Of a stretch of DNA of 5,238 nucleotides, positions 4,400-5,238 are shown in pieces (position 1 is the stretch's first letter; each line of letters begins with the position of its first letter). The DNA lies in the NCBI GenBank assembly GCA_029287645.1, contig JARFQS010000589.1, positions 1-5,238 of the forward strand, written 5' to 3'. The translations under genes were made by a program, and so were the position numbers. The notes below the pieces were generated by a model. It did no database searches and was not told where the DNA came from. It saw only the letters and a list, made by a program, of their open reading frames with translations. The DNA is from Thermoanaerobaculia bacterium. Its GTDB lineage: Bacteria; Acidobacteriota; Thermoanaerobaculia; Multivoradales; JAHEKO01.

Positions 4400-5238
4400 C
4401 TGAAACTCCTCTTTCTGACCCAGACCTATCCCCGCTTCGATGGAGACACGGCCGGGCCCTTCATTCGGGACCTGGCGAGAGGGCTGGTGCGAGGTGGTGA
4501 TCAGGTGAGGGTGCTCGCGCCCCACGCAGAGGGTGTGGCGGCGGCATGGAACGATGATGGCGTCGAGGTGCAGAGCTTTCGATACGCTCCGGAGCGCTTG
4601 GAAGTACTGGGCTACAGTCGGAGCCTGAGCGCGGACGAGACGGTCAGGGGCACGGCCGGGGCGGTGGCGCCTTTCTACGCTCTCGCTGCGAGGTTTGCCC
4701 TGTCCGCGGAATGCAAGAGGCAGGAGTATGACTTGGTCCACGCACACTGGGTCGTACCCAACGGGATCGTTGCGGGGCTCGCAGGGGTCGAAGCGCCTCT
4801 GGCGGTGGGCTTGCACGGTAGCGATGTCTTCATGGCAGAGAAGCCCCTGTTCCGTCCATGGGTCAGGAATGCACTGAGACAGGCCGGTCTGGTGACCGGT
4901 TGTTCGCCAGAGTTGGTGGAGCGAGTCTGTAAGGTGGGTTTCGATCGCTCGCGAGCAGAAGTGATTCCGTACGGAGTCGATGTCGAGCAGTTCAGCCCTG
5001 ATCCGGCTCGACGGGAGATCTGGCGACGAAAGCTCGATCTACCGCCGGATGCGGTCGTCGCGTTGGGCGTCGGTCGCATGGTGACGAAGAAGGGATTCCA
5101 TATCCTGATCCCCTTGTTGCGTGAGCTGCTCGAGCAGTTCCCGGACTTTCATCTTGTCCTGGCGGGTGGGGGAGATCGCTTGGAGGAGTTCCGGGAGAGC
5201 TCGGCAGAATGGTCCGATCGCGTGCACTTTCCCGACGT
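4400..5238 (+). CDS. Family 4 glycosyltransferase (GT-B fold), 3' truncated, apparent CTG start
   Basis: 279 complete codons are open to the window edge, where the gene is cut. The product is a retaining GT-B glycosyltransferase of the GT4 type, probably adding a hexose to a lipid-linked or surface glycan in the cytosol or at the inner membrane. Visible features are the first beta strand LKLLFLTQTYPRF (residues 1-13), GPFIRDLARGL (19-29), VHAHWVVPNG (113-122), LHGSD (138-142), GCSPELVERV (167-176), IPYGVDVEQFSP (189-200) and the start of the donor domain VGRMVTKKGF (224-233). The conserved E-x7-E donor-site motif should lie beyond the edge. Between the GT2 stop (TAG 4385-4387, same frame) and the conserved N-terminus the only start-like codon is CTG 4400; the next GTG (4487) would delete the first strand and the glycine-rich loop. 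The alignment of LKLLFLTQ with the usual MKxLFLTQ supports CTG. The exact sugar and acceptor cannot be told. Confidence 0.88.
   Translation, partial: MKLLFLTQTYPRFDGDTAGPFIRDLARGLVRGGDQVRVLAPHAEGVAAAWNDDGVEVQSFRYAPERLEVLGYSRSLSADETVRGTAGAVAPFYALAARFALSAECKRQEYDLVHAHWVVPNGIVAGLAGVEAPLAVGLHGSDVFMAEKPLFRPWVRNALRQAGLVTGCSPELVERVCKVGFDRSRAEVIPYGVDVEQFSPDPARREIWRRKLDLPPDAVVALGVGRMVTKKGFHILIPLLRELLEQFPDFHLVLAGGGDRLEEFRESSAEWSDRVHFPD

Noticed and set aside
3515..4816. 433-codon minus-strand open frame opposite both glycosyltransferase genes
   Set aside because: Both plus-strand frames have unambiguous family motifs; the antisense product is low-complexity and has no family-like segment or ribosome site.
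1..5238. Mobile elements, CRISPR arrays, tRNA/rRNA genes or a novel defence system
   Set aside because: By eye there are no direct-repeat arrays, transposase motifs, inverted-repeat ends or tRNA-like folds; nearly all of the window is explained by seven conserved genes with similar base composition.

Overview
This is a GC-rich bacterial chromosomal window, densely coded on the + strand. It carries a conserved housekeeping cluster followed by the start of an envelope or polysaccharide glycosyltransferase pair. The order is yicC (3' end only), gmk, rpoZ, coaBC, a family-4 uracil-DNA glycosylase gene, then a membrane-anchored GT2 glycosyltransferase and a GT4 glycosyltransferase that runs off the right edge. 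A yicC-gmk-rpoZ-coaBC-udg order is familiar from Acidobacteriota and the former deltaproteobacterial phyla. The omega subunit, with its short N-terminus, IDSKFRFVLLAAERAEQ core and acidic tail, makes me lean weakly towards Acidobacteriota. That placement is inference; there is no 16S gene or other decisive marker.

Positions 1-2642 hold yicC', gmk, rpoZ and coaBC. They are co-directional, with gaps of 37, 53 and 79 nt. The udg gene starts inside the last codons of coaBC (8-nt overlap), so these two are almost certainly cotranscribed and translationally coupled. The genes serve RNA processing (YicC), guanine nucleotide supply (Gmk), RNA polymerase assembly (omega), coenzyme A synthesis (CoaBC) and repair of deaminated cytosine (UDG). 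They do not form one pathway and look like a conserved growth-related operon.

Positions 3334-3400 are a boundary: a hairpin without a U-tract, then an extended -10 promoter whose expected start site falls on or next to the ATG of the GT2 gene, with no Shine-Dalgarno site. This suggests a new transcription unit read from a leaderless mRNA. Positions 3401-5238 hold the GT2 enzyme (dolichol-phosphate-mannose-synthase/GtrB/ArnC-like, with two C-terminal membrane segments) and, 12 nt after its stop, the GT4 enzyme. The GT4 gene has no ATG, GTG or TTG at its conserved N-terminus and appears to start at CTG.

I see no mobile element, CRISPR array, tRNA, rRNA or evident novel multi-gene system. The points worth a second look are residue-level departures in conserved enzymes (Gmk P-loop, two CoaC active-site positions, the YicC C-terminal signature) and the unusual translation starts of the two glycosyltransferase genes.
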